Shown: positions 55,801 to 64,000 of the stretch, piece after piece
How the letters are laid out: each line of letters opens with the position of its first letter
Numbering within the stretch: position 1 is the stretch's first letter
From: Asterias amurensis
Taxonomy: Eukaryota; Echinodermata; Asteroidea; Forcipulatida; Asteriidae
Direction: 5' to 3'
Length of the DNA: 64,000 bases
Assembly (NCBI RefSeq): GCF_032118995.1
Contig: NC_092657.1
Span: forward strand, 7,007,391-7,071,390
Translations under genes and position numbers: made by a program
The notes under the pieces: model-generated
What the model was told of the DNA's origin: nothing
Seen by the model: only the letters and a program-made list of their open reading frames with translations
Databases searched by the model: none

Positions 55801-57612
55801 ATAAAATAAAACAATCGTAAGATATTGGTAAGGGGAGGGCCGACCGAGGACGATCGAGGGGTGAGACCGAGATAAAAATATTCACTATCACACCGCCATT
55901 TTGGAGGTATTCAACGCGAAGTTCAAATGTTCATCTTCGCAAGAACATTCGCCACTCTGTGAGAGGGGCAATACGAAGCGCTTCCGTACATTCAGCGAAT
56001 GTTGTGAAGACGGTAATTCGCAATCGATTTTCGTAAGCATTTGGTAAGCCATTGGTACTGTTGGTAAAGCGTGCGTATTATGCGTAATATATTGGTAAGG
56101 AGAGGTTTAAGGACGACAGAGAACATATTCACTGTCAAATCGCAACTTTGGGGCGATTTCATCGCGAATTTTAAATATTCATGTTCGCAAGAATATTCGT
56201 CCAAGTGTGAGAGTAGCATCAAGCTACGCTCACACTGGGGAGAATATGCTTAGCGAATGTGATTACGAACGGAAATATTAAACATCACTCAAGCTTCGCA
56301 ACTATTATGTCGTGTCTTCGTAAGCGTTGGTAACAAGTTCGGAACGTTCACAAATTATTCCCCACCTCATTACGAAGATCGGTCAATTTAGAAACCGGTT
56401 TAATTTGTGAACGCGGTTAAGAAGATACGGCGAATGTTGCTAAGTTTAAGCGATTTTCGAGAATTTCGTTCCGTTTGCATAAAATTATTTGACTTGTGAA
56501 CGTAACATTCGCTAGCATATTCTCCCCAGTGTAAGAGTAGCATAAACTCAGCACATATTATGAAGACGGTTTTTCGCCATCGATTTACGTAAGCATTGGT
56601 AAGAAATGGTATTGTTGGTAAACATGCAGTATTAATGCGTAAGATATTGATAGGTTGAGGGACGACCGAGAACACTATGAACTATCCAATTACAACAATT
56701 TCAAATATTCATATTCGCAAGATATTCACCACAGCGTGAGAGTAGCATTATAGAGTCTATTCTCTGACTTAAACTATTTCCCTCATAGTTTATGTAACAG
56801 TTTCAATGAAAAAGAATTCTAACAACTATAGGTAGTCTTATTTCGTATGCGTATGTCAAACGACGGTTTGTCACATTTTAGAACTATTTTACAATATTTT
56901 TAAGTATATGGGCATACTTTCTTGCAACATTATCGAGTACAACCTTAATATATTCCTAGAGTAATCTTTCTCATCTAAAAAAATGTTTAAGTAAATTGAA
57001 AGATAAAATTTGTCCAGCTATGTTTTGTTGCCCATGATATCTTTCAGTTTTGAAAGATAGGAATTTGTCAATTGAATTGTTAAAACTGTAGATTGTGTTC
57101 GAATCTACACTTTAGTGTAGATTCGGAGCGAAGTGTAGATTCGTAAAAATAATCTACACTTTCAACATTAGAGTGACGTCACGGAAATAGTCTACAATTA
57201 GGGAGTTGCGACAGAACTTACCATTAGTAATGAGTTTCACCAAGGCAGACACTGAGACCTCTAACTCTTCCACTTTGCTTCTTGTTTCTTCCAGCTCAGA
57301 TGTTATCTTTTCTCGATTATCAGAAGTGGCCACCTGTAACTCGTCTACTTTACCTCTAGTGGCTTCCAGTTCAGTTGAAACAGCTTCTTGAGTTTCAGCC
57401 ATTGAATCTTTCAGCTCTCCCACTTGTTGTATTATGTTCCTTACTTCACCGTTAACCAGATCTAGGTATTCTATGAGTATGCCCTTTAGCTTGTCTACAA
57501 TTACGTCTTGATCACACGAACCCGTTGCCTGATTGCTGGAAGATGCACTTTGTCGTGCAGCTATAGACTTCATGATCATAACGATCAAGAGTGAACGGAT
57601 CAACAACCCCAT
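49641..57612 (-). CDS. Secreted fibrinogen-related protein (coiled coil + FReD), five exons
   Basis: Exons (minus strand): 57612-57222, 52616-52557, 51265-51129, 51043-50782, 49891-49641; 391+60+137+262+251 = 1101 nt, exactly 367 codons with TAA. All junctions are GT-AG and all phases agree (1, 1, 0, 1). Domains: signal peptide about 1-23 ([17 protein letters not shown]); coiled coil about 40-127 with a repeated block ([28 protein letters not shown]); Asp/Thr linker 131-150; fibrinogen-related domain about 151-366 with [31 protein letters not shown], calcium-site [25 protein letters not shown] and SEMKIR. The four canonical cysteines are present. It is the architecture of ficolin, tenascin-tail or FREP-like lectins, oligomerised by the coiled coil; a secreted binding or immune role is inferred. 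TATA box at 57716. Confidence 0.9.
50120..50400. repeat. GTACGTAC palindromic repeat in intron 4
   Basis: ATGTACGTACACGAT(A/G)AGT recurs at about 50130, 50158, 50182, 50358 and 50378, with decayed copies between. Short interspersed palindromes, noncoding. Confidence 0.6.
50782..51043 (-). CDS. Fibrinogen-related gene, exon 4 (FReD core)
   Basis: Acceptor CTTTTAG, donor GTAAGA. Encodes [40 protein letters not shown] and the beta-rich centre to GYTGNA. Confidence 0.9.
51129..51265 (-). CDS. Fibrinogen-related gene, exon 3 (FReD start)
   Basis: Acceptor CTCAACAG, donor GTAAGA. Encodes [38 protein letters not shown]: the first disulfide and the GGGWT hallmark. Confidence 0.9.
51535..52350. repeat. 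About 130-bp tandem repeat, six units, in intron 2
   Basis: CTTCCGGTTGACCCGGAAGT, AAAGGTCAACATGGGGT, CAATGCTCAAAGGGT, AACTGAAAATAAATTGAAAA recur near 51640, 51772, 51907, 52038, 52168 and 52298. Each unit has the palindrome TTCCGGTTGACCCGGAA. Units are 75-85 percent alike, so the array is old. Confidence 0.8.
52557..52616 (-). CDS. Fibrinogen-related gene, exon 2 (acidic linker)
   Basis: 60 bp, phase 1 on both sides so it can be skipped without a frameshift. Encodes [20 protein letters not shown], a flexible Asp/Thr linker between coiled coil and FReD; Thr residues are possible O-glycosylation sites. Confidence 0.8.
52640..52802 (+). mobile_element. Family F left end, truncated
   Basis: TTTAAAGTCACCTGGAAGTG to ACTCGTTAGGGCGCC matches 16398-16560, then breaks directly into family J sequence. 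Confidence 0.75.
52803..53300. mobile_element. Family J inverted-repeat cluster, left part
   Basis: Modules ending CTCACACTAGGGAGAATG and beginning GGAACGGAAATATTTAACAA appear in both orientations; GACGATCGAGGGGTGGGACC recurs at 55847. Cut by element I at about 53302, with the remainder at 55673-56750. Confidence 0.65.
53966..55262. mobile_element. Family C copy split by AT-rich sequence and family F
   Basis: GGGCCCAATATACCAATAAA at the left and AGCTCTATGAATTGAAATTT, GGCCC at the right; CGGCCAAGACTCCACTCGAT matches the interior of the copy at 49296. Between them lie about 400 bp of AT-rich sequence and a family F copy (54513-55089). Confidence 0.6.
54513..55089. mobile_element. Family F copy, rearranged around a THAP start
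   Basis: The ends match family F (CTTAAAGTCACCTGGAAGTG; CTATTTTCAGGTGACTTT). The interior is palindromic: GTCAATCGAGGCAGACTTTG (54682) against CAAAGTCTGCCTCGATTGAC (54910), enclosing [10 protein letters not shown] (+, 54795), the first ten residues of a THAP domain. The rest of the gene is gone. It appears to be a foldback derivative made from two 5' ends. Confidence 0.65.
55673..56755. mobile_element. Family J inverted-repeat cluster, right part
   Basis: Four to five modules with CTCACACTGGGGAGAATATG (56230) or its inverse CATATTCTCCCCAGTGTAAG (56516), CGTAAGCATTGGTAA, TTCGCGAAGATTCGCC-type segments and GAGAGTAGCAT ends. It looks like repeated insertion of one TIR element into itself. Confidence 0.65.
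57085..57165. repeat. TGTAGATTCG inverted and direct repeats
   Basis: CGAATCTACACTTTAGTGTA, GATTCGGAGCGAAGTGTAGA, TTCG form a compact hairpin; GTGTAGATTCG recurs at 61158 and inverted at 61210. Probably a tiny foldback family in the intron next to exon 1. Confidence 0.55.
57222..57612 (-). CDS. Fibrinogen-related gene, exon 1 (signal peptide and coiled coil)
   Basis: ATG 57612, donor AATG|GTAAGT at 57222. Encodes the secretion signal, a Cys at about residue 33 (GSCDQDV) that may crosslink subunits, and about 90 residues of heptad-type helix rich in Glu, Leu and Lys with two near-identical 24-residue blocks. Confidence 0.9.
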
Positions 57613-57715
57613 TGTGCTTAGCTAACACTTCAACAACAAACCTACACGAGTTCTTGACGTTGATCCTCTGCGTACAGATGTTCGCAGTGAAATGAGCAAG
57701 AACTTGCCAAACCGT

Positions 57716-57724
57716 TATTTTATA
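57716..57724 (-). promoter_or_regulatory. TATA box of the fibrinogen-related gene
   Basis: TATAAAATA on the minus strand, 104 bp upstream of ATG 57612, implying a leader of roughly 75 nt. No other TATA-like motif lies closer. Confidence 0.5.
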
Positions 57725-58283
57725 TGTTTGAGGTAATGGTTCAAACGATTCAATCTTTGTTATCCTCCCTATATATCTACAAGGCTAAACCGAAAACGGA
57801 AAAGAAACAGGAAACCGGAACCAGAAGGAGCCTCGTCCTCACAGCTCCGGATGCAACTACTAGGACTCAATAAATAGCTTAGCAGAAGAAACCTTGAAGA
57901 TATGTAAAATCTAGTTAAGTCAGTTCACTCCACCACCAACAAGCTAAAGCCGTGTCCAATTTGGCATCCACGGCTACAGCTACGGCTACGGCTGTTGCTA
58001 AGGGTATTGCTAAGGACATCCTATATCTCCACGCACGATGATACGGAAATCTAGCTGTAGCCGTAGCTGATGCCGCCCATTCTCACACGGCCTAACTGTC
58101 TGCATGGATATAAAGATCTTGCAGTAACTTGTAGTCCATGTCTCCCATCAGCTATCAATGTTGTAAACTACCCTTATTTAAATGCTAATAATGCTTATGT
58201 TAATAACAAAATAAAACGTGTTTGCTTTTTCATTAAGTAATTCAAGAGCTGGCAAAAAAAATATCGCAACCCCCTCGATAACC

Positions 58284-59023
58284 CCCTTATTTTGTGTCAT
58301 TACAAAGTGTCCACTGCCTTTAAATCTTACAATAATACTTCTTAGCAAATACTGGTGACCACAGAGGCCAAGCATAAGTCTGTCTAGGTTTTCATTGAGA
58401 ATCACACATATTATTGGTGACCAGTGGAGCATCACAAAGAATTACTAAATCAGCCCTTTTAATAGACAGTAACCCCATTGCCCGTGGAGCATCACAAAGA
58501 ATTACTAAATCAGCCCTTTTAATAGACAGTAACCCCATTGCCCGTGGAGCATCACAAAGAACTACTAAATCAGCCCTTTTAATAGACAGTAACCCCATTG
58601 CCCGTGGAGCATCACAAAGAACTACTAAATCAGCCCTTTTAATAGACAGTAACCCCATTGCCCGTGGAGCATCACAAAGAATTACTAAATCAGCCCTTTT
58701 AATAGACAGTAACCCCATTGCCCGTGTACAAAAACATTTCCTAGGTATGGTGCAATAGATGGTGACATTTCCCATTCAAATACTCGACCAATCAGAGAAG
58801 GTCCGAACGTACCAGGCGGTACAGTGACACAATCCCTTCCCTGGATATAATTATTAGCATATAATTGGAACTGCAAAGATTTAAATAATACCAAGGGTTG
58901 CAAAGATATAAACTAAACCAAGGTTTGTAAGAAACCGCCTCAGTACAGTCAACATTAACAATACCCTGGGGGAAACAAAGAGCAGATAATTGAGTGAAGT
59001 AAACTGCAATTTAAGTGTTTACA
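58284..59023. repeat. Segmental duplication, copy 1
   Basis: TTTTGTGTCATTACAAAGTG (58290) through the 60-bp array to GAAGTAAACTGCAATTTAAG, TGTTT is about 97 percent identical to 62147-63008. The start includes the last 30 bp of a family A element, so the duplication happened after that insertion. Confidence 0.85.
58427..58726. repeat. 60-bp minisatellite, five units
   Basis: GTGGAGCATCACAAAGAATT, ACTAAATCAGCCCTTTTAAT, AGACAGTAACCCCATTGCCC repeats at exact 60-bp spacing with only ATTACT/ACTACT variation. Because 60 is divisible by three, frames stay open on both strands (GASQRITKSALLIDSNPIAR on +, MGLLSIKRADLVILCDAPRA on -). No start context or signal supports a protein. Confidence 0.92.
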
Positions 59024-59029
59024 CGAGTC

Positions 59030-59290
59030 ATAAGGCCAATTAGGCATGTCTTGAACAACCGAAATGAACGAGGGATTAACTCCTGCTCTGGCAACCGTAT
59101 TATGAAGTTTCATATCAAATACAATAAATAGCCGGGAAATTGAGTACCATTTTAAAACATAAGCTCTTTTTAAGGACTTGTTTTATACTGTACATCTTCT
59201 AGTGCAACTCAACCACATCGGTTGTCATACTGTTCATTCCTTTTTTATGTTTTTATGAAATAAACCAATAAATATAATATATATAGGACG
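59030..59290 (+). other. Possible retroelement 3' end
   Basis: No ORF. It ends TATGAAATAAACCAATAAAT followed by an AT dinucleotide run, the polyadenylation-signal plus microsatellite tail seen in some LINEs. Confidence 0.25.
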
Positions 59291-59381
59291 TGGGTGCATC
59301 TTCCTGGGCGTCAAACTGTCGAGCCATCGTCCTCTCAGTGTTTCGTCGTTTGAGTTTCAAGCAATACACTAATGGTTTTTA

Positions 59382-59769
59382 TAAAGGCAGTGGACACTAT
59401 TGGTAATTTTCACAGACTCGCCTTCACAGTTGGTGTATCTCAACATAAGCATAAAATAACACACCTGTGAAAATTTGAGCTCAATCGGTCATCGAACATG
59501 CGAGATAATAATGAAAGAAAAAACGCCCTTGTCACACGAAGTTGTGTGCGTTTAGAAGGTTGATTTTGAGACCTCAAGTTCTAAATCTGAGGTCTCGAAA
59601 TCAAATTCGTGGAAAATTACTTCTTACTCGAAAACTATGCCACTTCAGTGGGCGCCGTTTCTCACAATGTTTTATACCATCAAACCTCTCCCCCATAACT
59701 CGTCACCAAGAAAGGTTTTTTGCTGATAATTATTTTGAGTAATTACCAATAGTGTCCACTGCCTTTAAA
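59382..59769 (+). mobile_element. Family A MITE, full length
   Basis: TAAAGGCAGTGGACACTATT to AATAGTGTCCACTGCCTTTA, with all internal landmarks in order. 388 bp; its two ends are near-perfect inverted repeats of about 25 bp. Confidence 0.88.
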
Positions 59770-60660
59770 GTTAAGTTTGGTCCATTTTATGAAGATCAGT
59801 GCTGTATTTTGCCAAAGTCAAACAAAACAAAATCCATGTTTTTTTAACAATTTAGTGTGGAAATTCAAAATCATTTGAACAATGCAAACTACATCGACCA
59901 AATCTTTCACGGTCACAGATGTCATTGTAACACCAAGTTTACTCAATGATGGCGAATATTTCAGCTATGCTTATTCAACCACATTTTAATTATGCACAAG
60001 GGTTAGTAAAACAGTGACGCCCTCAAGCGTTTTCAATGTATAATCTGATTTCAAATAATCTGTTGCATAGACATCAAAAGCTCTCTGTTTTTGCTGATCC
60101 AGCAAATGAACCTTAGATGACTCCACATGGCATTAGTATGATATGACGTGGAGTAACGGTATTATCTTGTATTCATTAATACGTTCGCTGGCAGTGAAAG
60201 CATTTAATGTATCCACCATATGCAAAAACTGACAAACCTGTAGAAGCTCGAGATCGATCGGCCATCTGGGTCATGAACAAATAGTGCAGAACATACTTTC
60301 CATGACATCGCTGCAAAAGAAAAGAATAAAACGTTCACTGAGCGATAAACTCCAACGTGAAATTAGAATGTTTATTTCTCATCAAATATGAAATTTCAGA
60401 CAGAAATTTGTCAAGGGTGTTCTCCACAATCATTATCATTGGACCGAATGTTTGATGAAAATCTGTGATATCGCGATTTAGTTTCTTACCAATATTTTAA
60501 TGTTCCTTTAACTGTAGATTTGTTACCAACCAAAGTAATAGTTCAACTGGAATGTCTTTCAAAATTGAAAGATATCATGATGTGCCAAACTCAGCTGACA
60601 ACATTTGATTTCAATTTCCGAAAACATTTTAAGTTTATAAAATAATGTTACAAAATAGTG

Positions 60661-61003
60661 TAAGGGCAGTGGACACTATTGGTTATTAGTCAAAATAGTT
60701 CTAAGCATAAAACCTTCCTTGGTAGCAAGTGATGGGGAGAGGTTGATAGTATAAATTGGCGTGAGAATCGGCTCCTTCTGAAATGACGTAATTTTCGAGA
60801 AAAAAAGAATTTTTCACGAACTTGATTTCGAAACCTCAGATTTAGAAATTGGGATCAAGCATCTGAAAGCACACAACTTCGTGTGACGAGTGTGTTTTTC
60901 TTATTGTTATCGCAACTTGGACGACCGATTGAGCTAAAATGTTGTTATTTTATGCATATGTTGAGATACACCAAGTGAGAAGACTAAGTTGACAATTACC
61001 ATT
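60661..61003 (-). mobile_element. Family A MITE, right end truncated
   Basis: Begins AGGGCAGTGGACACTATTGG, continues in reverse orientation to GACAATTACCATTCGGGG where the terminal GTGTCCACTGCC is replaced by unrelated sequence. Confidence 0.82.
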
Positions 61004-61792
61004 CGGGGTCTGGGAGGGCACATCGCTTTGATGGCAGTTTTTAACACTTTCGCCTGACCCTGGACGGCCCCAGCAAACAAAGCATGACGTCCGAAGATTT
61101 AAAATAAAAATACACATAAAATATTGTCCCGTGTCTTTAAGTCGGTAAAAAGACTCTAAAGTGTAGATTCGTTGCAACAATGTACTATTCCTTCGGCTCT
61201 CATATTCCACGAATCTACATTTTTTGGCAATATTAACAGCTTGGAATGCTGGTTATCCTTAGTTGAAGCTGAAAAGCTAAATATTAAAACGAAGGACCCG
61301 GCTACAACGTGTTCGAGCTACACGTTAAGAGCGCCCCTGGCAGCCTTAACTCGACCAGACGGCAGAGCACAGCCAGAGATCGGAAGTGTTTTATTGATCC
61401 GGAGAAAGGAAAACCAGAAGGTCACAAGATTATACTCCTGTATAATCTGTACCACTTTGTACCATTTGTTACACAAAATCAACATTGTACCACTCTATGT
61501 AAAATGTGTACCCCATGTGATTGCTATTTTCTGTTGCTCTGTGATGTACCTAATAGGCCTGCCATACTATGTTTTACCCTATATGTACCATTTTACCTCA
61601 TAGATAGATAAACTGTTTGGTTTATTGGTTTTTACACTCGGCCTACTGCCAAATTACAGTAAAGCTTACAATTTATACAAATATATAGGTTTTACTCGTG
61701 ACTGAAGAGCAGTTGTCAGCTGTAAAGCTTTGAAAACACCTAAAGGTAGCGCAAGTGCTTCCAAATATGCATCGGCTTCGCGTCCTGCGGTT
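61004..61792. other. Spacer with an unrecognised open frame
   Basis: A plus-strand frame near 61309-61430 (FELHVKSAPGSLNSTRRQST, ARDRKCFIDPEKGKPEGHK) has coding-like composition but no clear splice sites or family; it continues into low-complexity sequence. CGAATCTACA motifs at 61158 and 61210 form a small foldback. TTTATTGG tail-like sequence at 61618 may be a minus-strand polyadenylation region. Confidence 0.25.
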
Positions 61793-62188
61793 AGACACTG
61801 GACACTATTGGTAGTTGTCAATTAATAGTCTCCACAGTTGGTGCATTTCTACATATTATAACAAACCTATGAAAATTTAAGCTCAATCGGTCGTCGAAGT
61901 TGCGAGATATTAATTAAAGAAACAACATCCTGGTCGCACCATGGTAACACGAAGTTGTGTGCTTTCAGATGCTTGATGTCGAGACCTCACATTATAAATC
62001 TGATATTTTGAGGTCTCGAAATCAAAATCGTGGAACATGATTTATTTCTCAAAAACTGCGCCACTTCGGAGGGAGCTGTTTCTCACAATGTTTTATGATA
62101 TCAACCTCTCCCCCATTACTCGTATTTCAGAAAGGTTCTATGTCACAAATTATTTTGTGTCATTACAAAGTGTCCACTGCCTTTAAAT
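61793..62188 (+). mobile_element. Family A MITE, full length, joined to the duplicated segment
   Basis: ACACTGGACACTATTGGTAG to AAGTGTCCACTGCCTTTAAA. The last 40 bp are shared with 58284-58326, marking this as the locus that retains the whole element. Confidence 0.85.
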
Positions 62189-63008
62189 CTTACAATAATA
62201 TTTCTTAGCAAATACGGTGGTAACCAAAGAGGCCAAGCATAAGTCTGTCTAGGTTTTCATTGAGAATCACACATATTATTGGTGACCAGTGGAGCATCAC
62301 AAAGAATGACTAAATCAGCCCTTTTAATAGACAGTAACCCCATTGCCCGTGGAGCATCACAAAGAATTACTAAATCAGCCCTTTTAATAGACAGTAACCC
62401 CATTGCCCGTGGAGCATCACAAAGAATTACTAAATCAGCCCTTTTAATAGACAGTAACCCCATTGCCCGTGGAGCATCACAAAGAATTACTAAATCAGCC
62501 CTTTTAATAGACAGTATATAACCCCATTGCCCGTGGAGCATCACAAAGAATGACTAAATCAGCCCTTTAAATAGACAGTAACCCCATTGCCCGTGGAGCA
62601 TCACAAAGAATTACTAAATCAGCCCTTTTAATAGACAGTAACCCCATTGCCCGTGGAGCATCACAAAGAATTACTAAATCAGCCCTTTTAATAGACAGTA
62701 ACCCCATTGCCCGTGTACAAAAACATTTCCTAGGTGTGGTGCAATAGATGGTGACATTTCCCACTGAAATACTCAACCAATCAGAGAAGGTCTGAACGTA
62801 CCAGGCGGTACAGTGACACAATCCCTTCCCTGGACGTAAATATTAGCATATAATTGGAACTGCAAATATTTAAATAATACCAAGGGATGCAAGGATATAA
62901 ACTAAACCAAGGTTTGTAAGAAACCGCCTCAGCACAGTCAACATTAACAATACCCTGGGGGAAACAAAGGGCAGATAATTGAGTGAAGTTAACTGCAATA
63001 TAAGTGTT
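62147..63008. repeat. Segmental duplication, copy 2
   Basis: Partner of 58284-59023, same orientation, 3.86 kb away. Differences are a longer 60-bp array (seven units) and scattered substitutions (for example TCCGAACG/TCTGAACG). Confidence 0.85.
62288..62716. repeat. 60-bp minisatellite, seven units
   Basis: Same unit as at 58427; one unit junction carries a 4-bp insertion (CAGTATATAACCCC, 62511), which breaks the shared reading frame, evidence that the frame is not under selection. Confidence 0.92.
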
Positions 63009-63533
63009 TGGGCCATGAAAATACCAAGTGTGTAATAAAGTTGTCGCGAGCTGGTATTGTAGTTTTATGAATGACCATGTAAATAAGAAACGAGTTTCTC
63101 TGGCCGCCGCCTCTTTTTGTTTTTACCCCCCCCCCCGAAAAAACGGGGTAATTCATGAGTGGGGAATAAGTTCCTTATTGTTTGCCTTAAGAACGTGTTC
63201 CCTACGACTCTTTTCACCACACTGCAATACAACAGCCGTTCGTAGTAGTATTCTAAAATTCTACAAAAAGCATGCATCGCATGTGATGAGCCAAGCAGAA
63301 TATGAAGTGAGTGAGCCTGGCGTCTATACTATTTTTTCTACCTCCTTAAATCGTGATACAAAATTATGCTCGTGTTACATTTAATATTGCACTTTTTTTT
63401 TTCGACTTATTTCACAATCCAGTCGCTTGCAAATTTGTTGACTTCAGCTTCGTATTGTGTAACACGCTAGCTGAATTTAAAAAAAATATATAAAACGCCT
63501 GGAAAGTGCGCCTAGCTTTCTGTGCATTTTGGT

Positions 63534-63776
63534 TTCCCATTGTTTATTTTTTTCGCACCAAATTACGTGGGTCAGCGATATTTAGGATATCGGTCATCTT
63601 TGAAAAAAATACCTAAAATTTGGAAAATACTAAAAATACAAGCGCCATCTCTAGTGTATGGCTTGAACACAGTTACATCGTGTATGTTATAGAAAGTAAC
63701 GGATAAGTAAGTATGAGTTGTTATCATCGAAGCCTGTTCACACGTAATTTGGTGCGAAAAAAAAGTAATGGGAAAA
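63534..63776. mobile_element. Family N TIR element
   Basis: TTTCCCATTGTTTATTTTTT, TCGCACCAAATTACGTG at the left pairs with CACGTAATTTGGTGCGAAAA, AAAAGTAATGGGAAA at the right. 243 bp, noncoding interior. Confidence 0.75.
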
Positions 63777-64000
63777 ACAAACCCAACTGGTCATGTGTGG
63801 AGGTTTTTTGTGTTGTTTATTCATGCATAACTTTACCTGCGGTTTCACAATACAGATCTGGTTAATAGGTAAGTGATAACGCTGTTGTTTCCAGATTCAC
63901 AAGCTCTATTGGCGTGGAGGATTATTGTTACCCTAAGCATATATATTAACTATTGGAAAGCTCTTGATCTGCAGAATTCAGAAATACCAATAGCTACAAA
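63777..64000. other. Window end, nothing recognised
   Basis: AT-rich; no ORF, repeat or splice-bounded exon was identified. Confidence 0.4.

Noticed and set aside
58392..58775. Long repeated frames on both strands of the 60-bp array
   Set aside because: Both strands are open only because the unit is 60 bp without stops; the sister array has a 4-bp insertion that breaks the frame.
7300..63008. Regular repeat arrays (69, 53, 44, 60 bp) resembling CRISPR at first sight
   Set aside because: They are head-to-tail tandem repeats with no unique spacers and no cas genes, in a eukaryotic context.

Overview
The window reads as a gene-poor, repeat-rich nuclear segment from a marine deuterostome, most likely an echinoderm and perhaps a sea star. 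I infer this from a fibrinogen-related lectin with GT-AG introns, a C-type lectin, two class A neuropeptide-type receptors, THAP and P2X7-like transposon-associated remnants, and short inverted-repeat elements that I recall from echinoderm assemblies. No tRNA, rRNA or prokaryotic features are visible.

Layout. 0-8.7 kb: mobile-element debris (family A element with a nested foldback, a decayed P2X7-like gene, foldback families B and E, a 69-bp tandem repeat). 8.8-9.3 kb: intact single-exon secreted C-type lectin. 9.97-14.9 kb: a 4.9-kb inverted repeat whose arms carry homologous cysteine-rich exons and four RFX-type X-box palindromes. 15-18.7 kb: foldback B, a THAP-bearing element (family F), an unrecognised Cys-rich exon pair, and a LINE 3' end. 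19.3-22.7 kb: a 53-bp minisatellite field broken by an island holding a TATA box and a 49-codon ORF. 23-30 kb: sparse, with small TIR elements. 30.2-36.7 kb: two divergently oriented paralogous receptor genes with a 44-bp minisatellite of about 40 units between them. 37-43.7 kb: MITEs, one putative first exon, and a PIF/Harbinger-like element with a broken Myb/SANT ORF. 43.78-48.66 kb: a 4.9-kb element with 160-bp TIRs and a 9-bp target duplication (Mutator-like by structure), containing a nested Tc1/mariner element. 49.6-57.6 kb: a complete five-exon fibrinogen-domain gene on the minus strand; its largest intron holds at least four layers of nested elements. 58-63 kb: a segmental duplication carrying a 60-bp minisatellite, and family A copies.

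Best supported genes: the C-type lectin, two receptors, and the fibrinogen-related protein, whose five exons join in phase into 366 codons. The two lectin-type genes fit secreted recognition or immune roles; the receptors fit peptide signalling. Everything else with coding character is a transposon remnant or an isolated candidate exon. Family letters (A to N) are labels of convenience for repeats recognised by comparison within this window.
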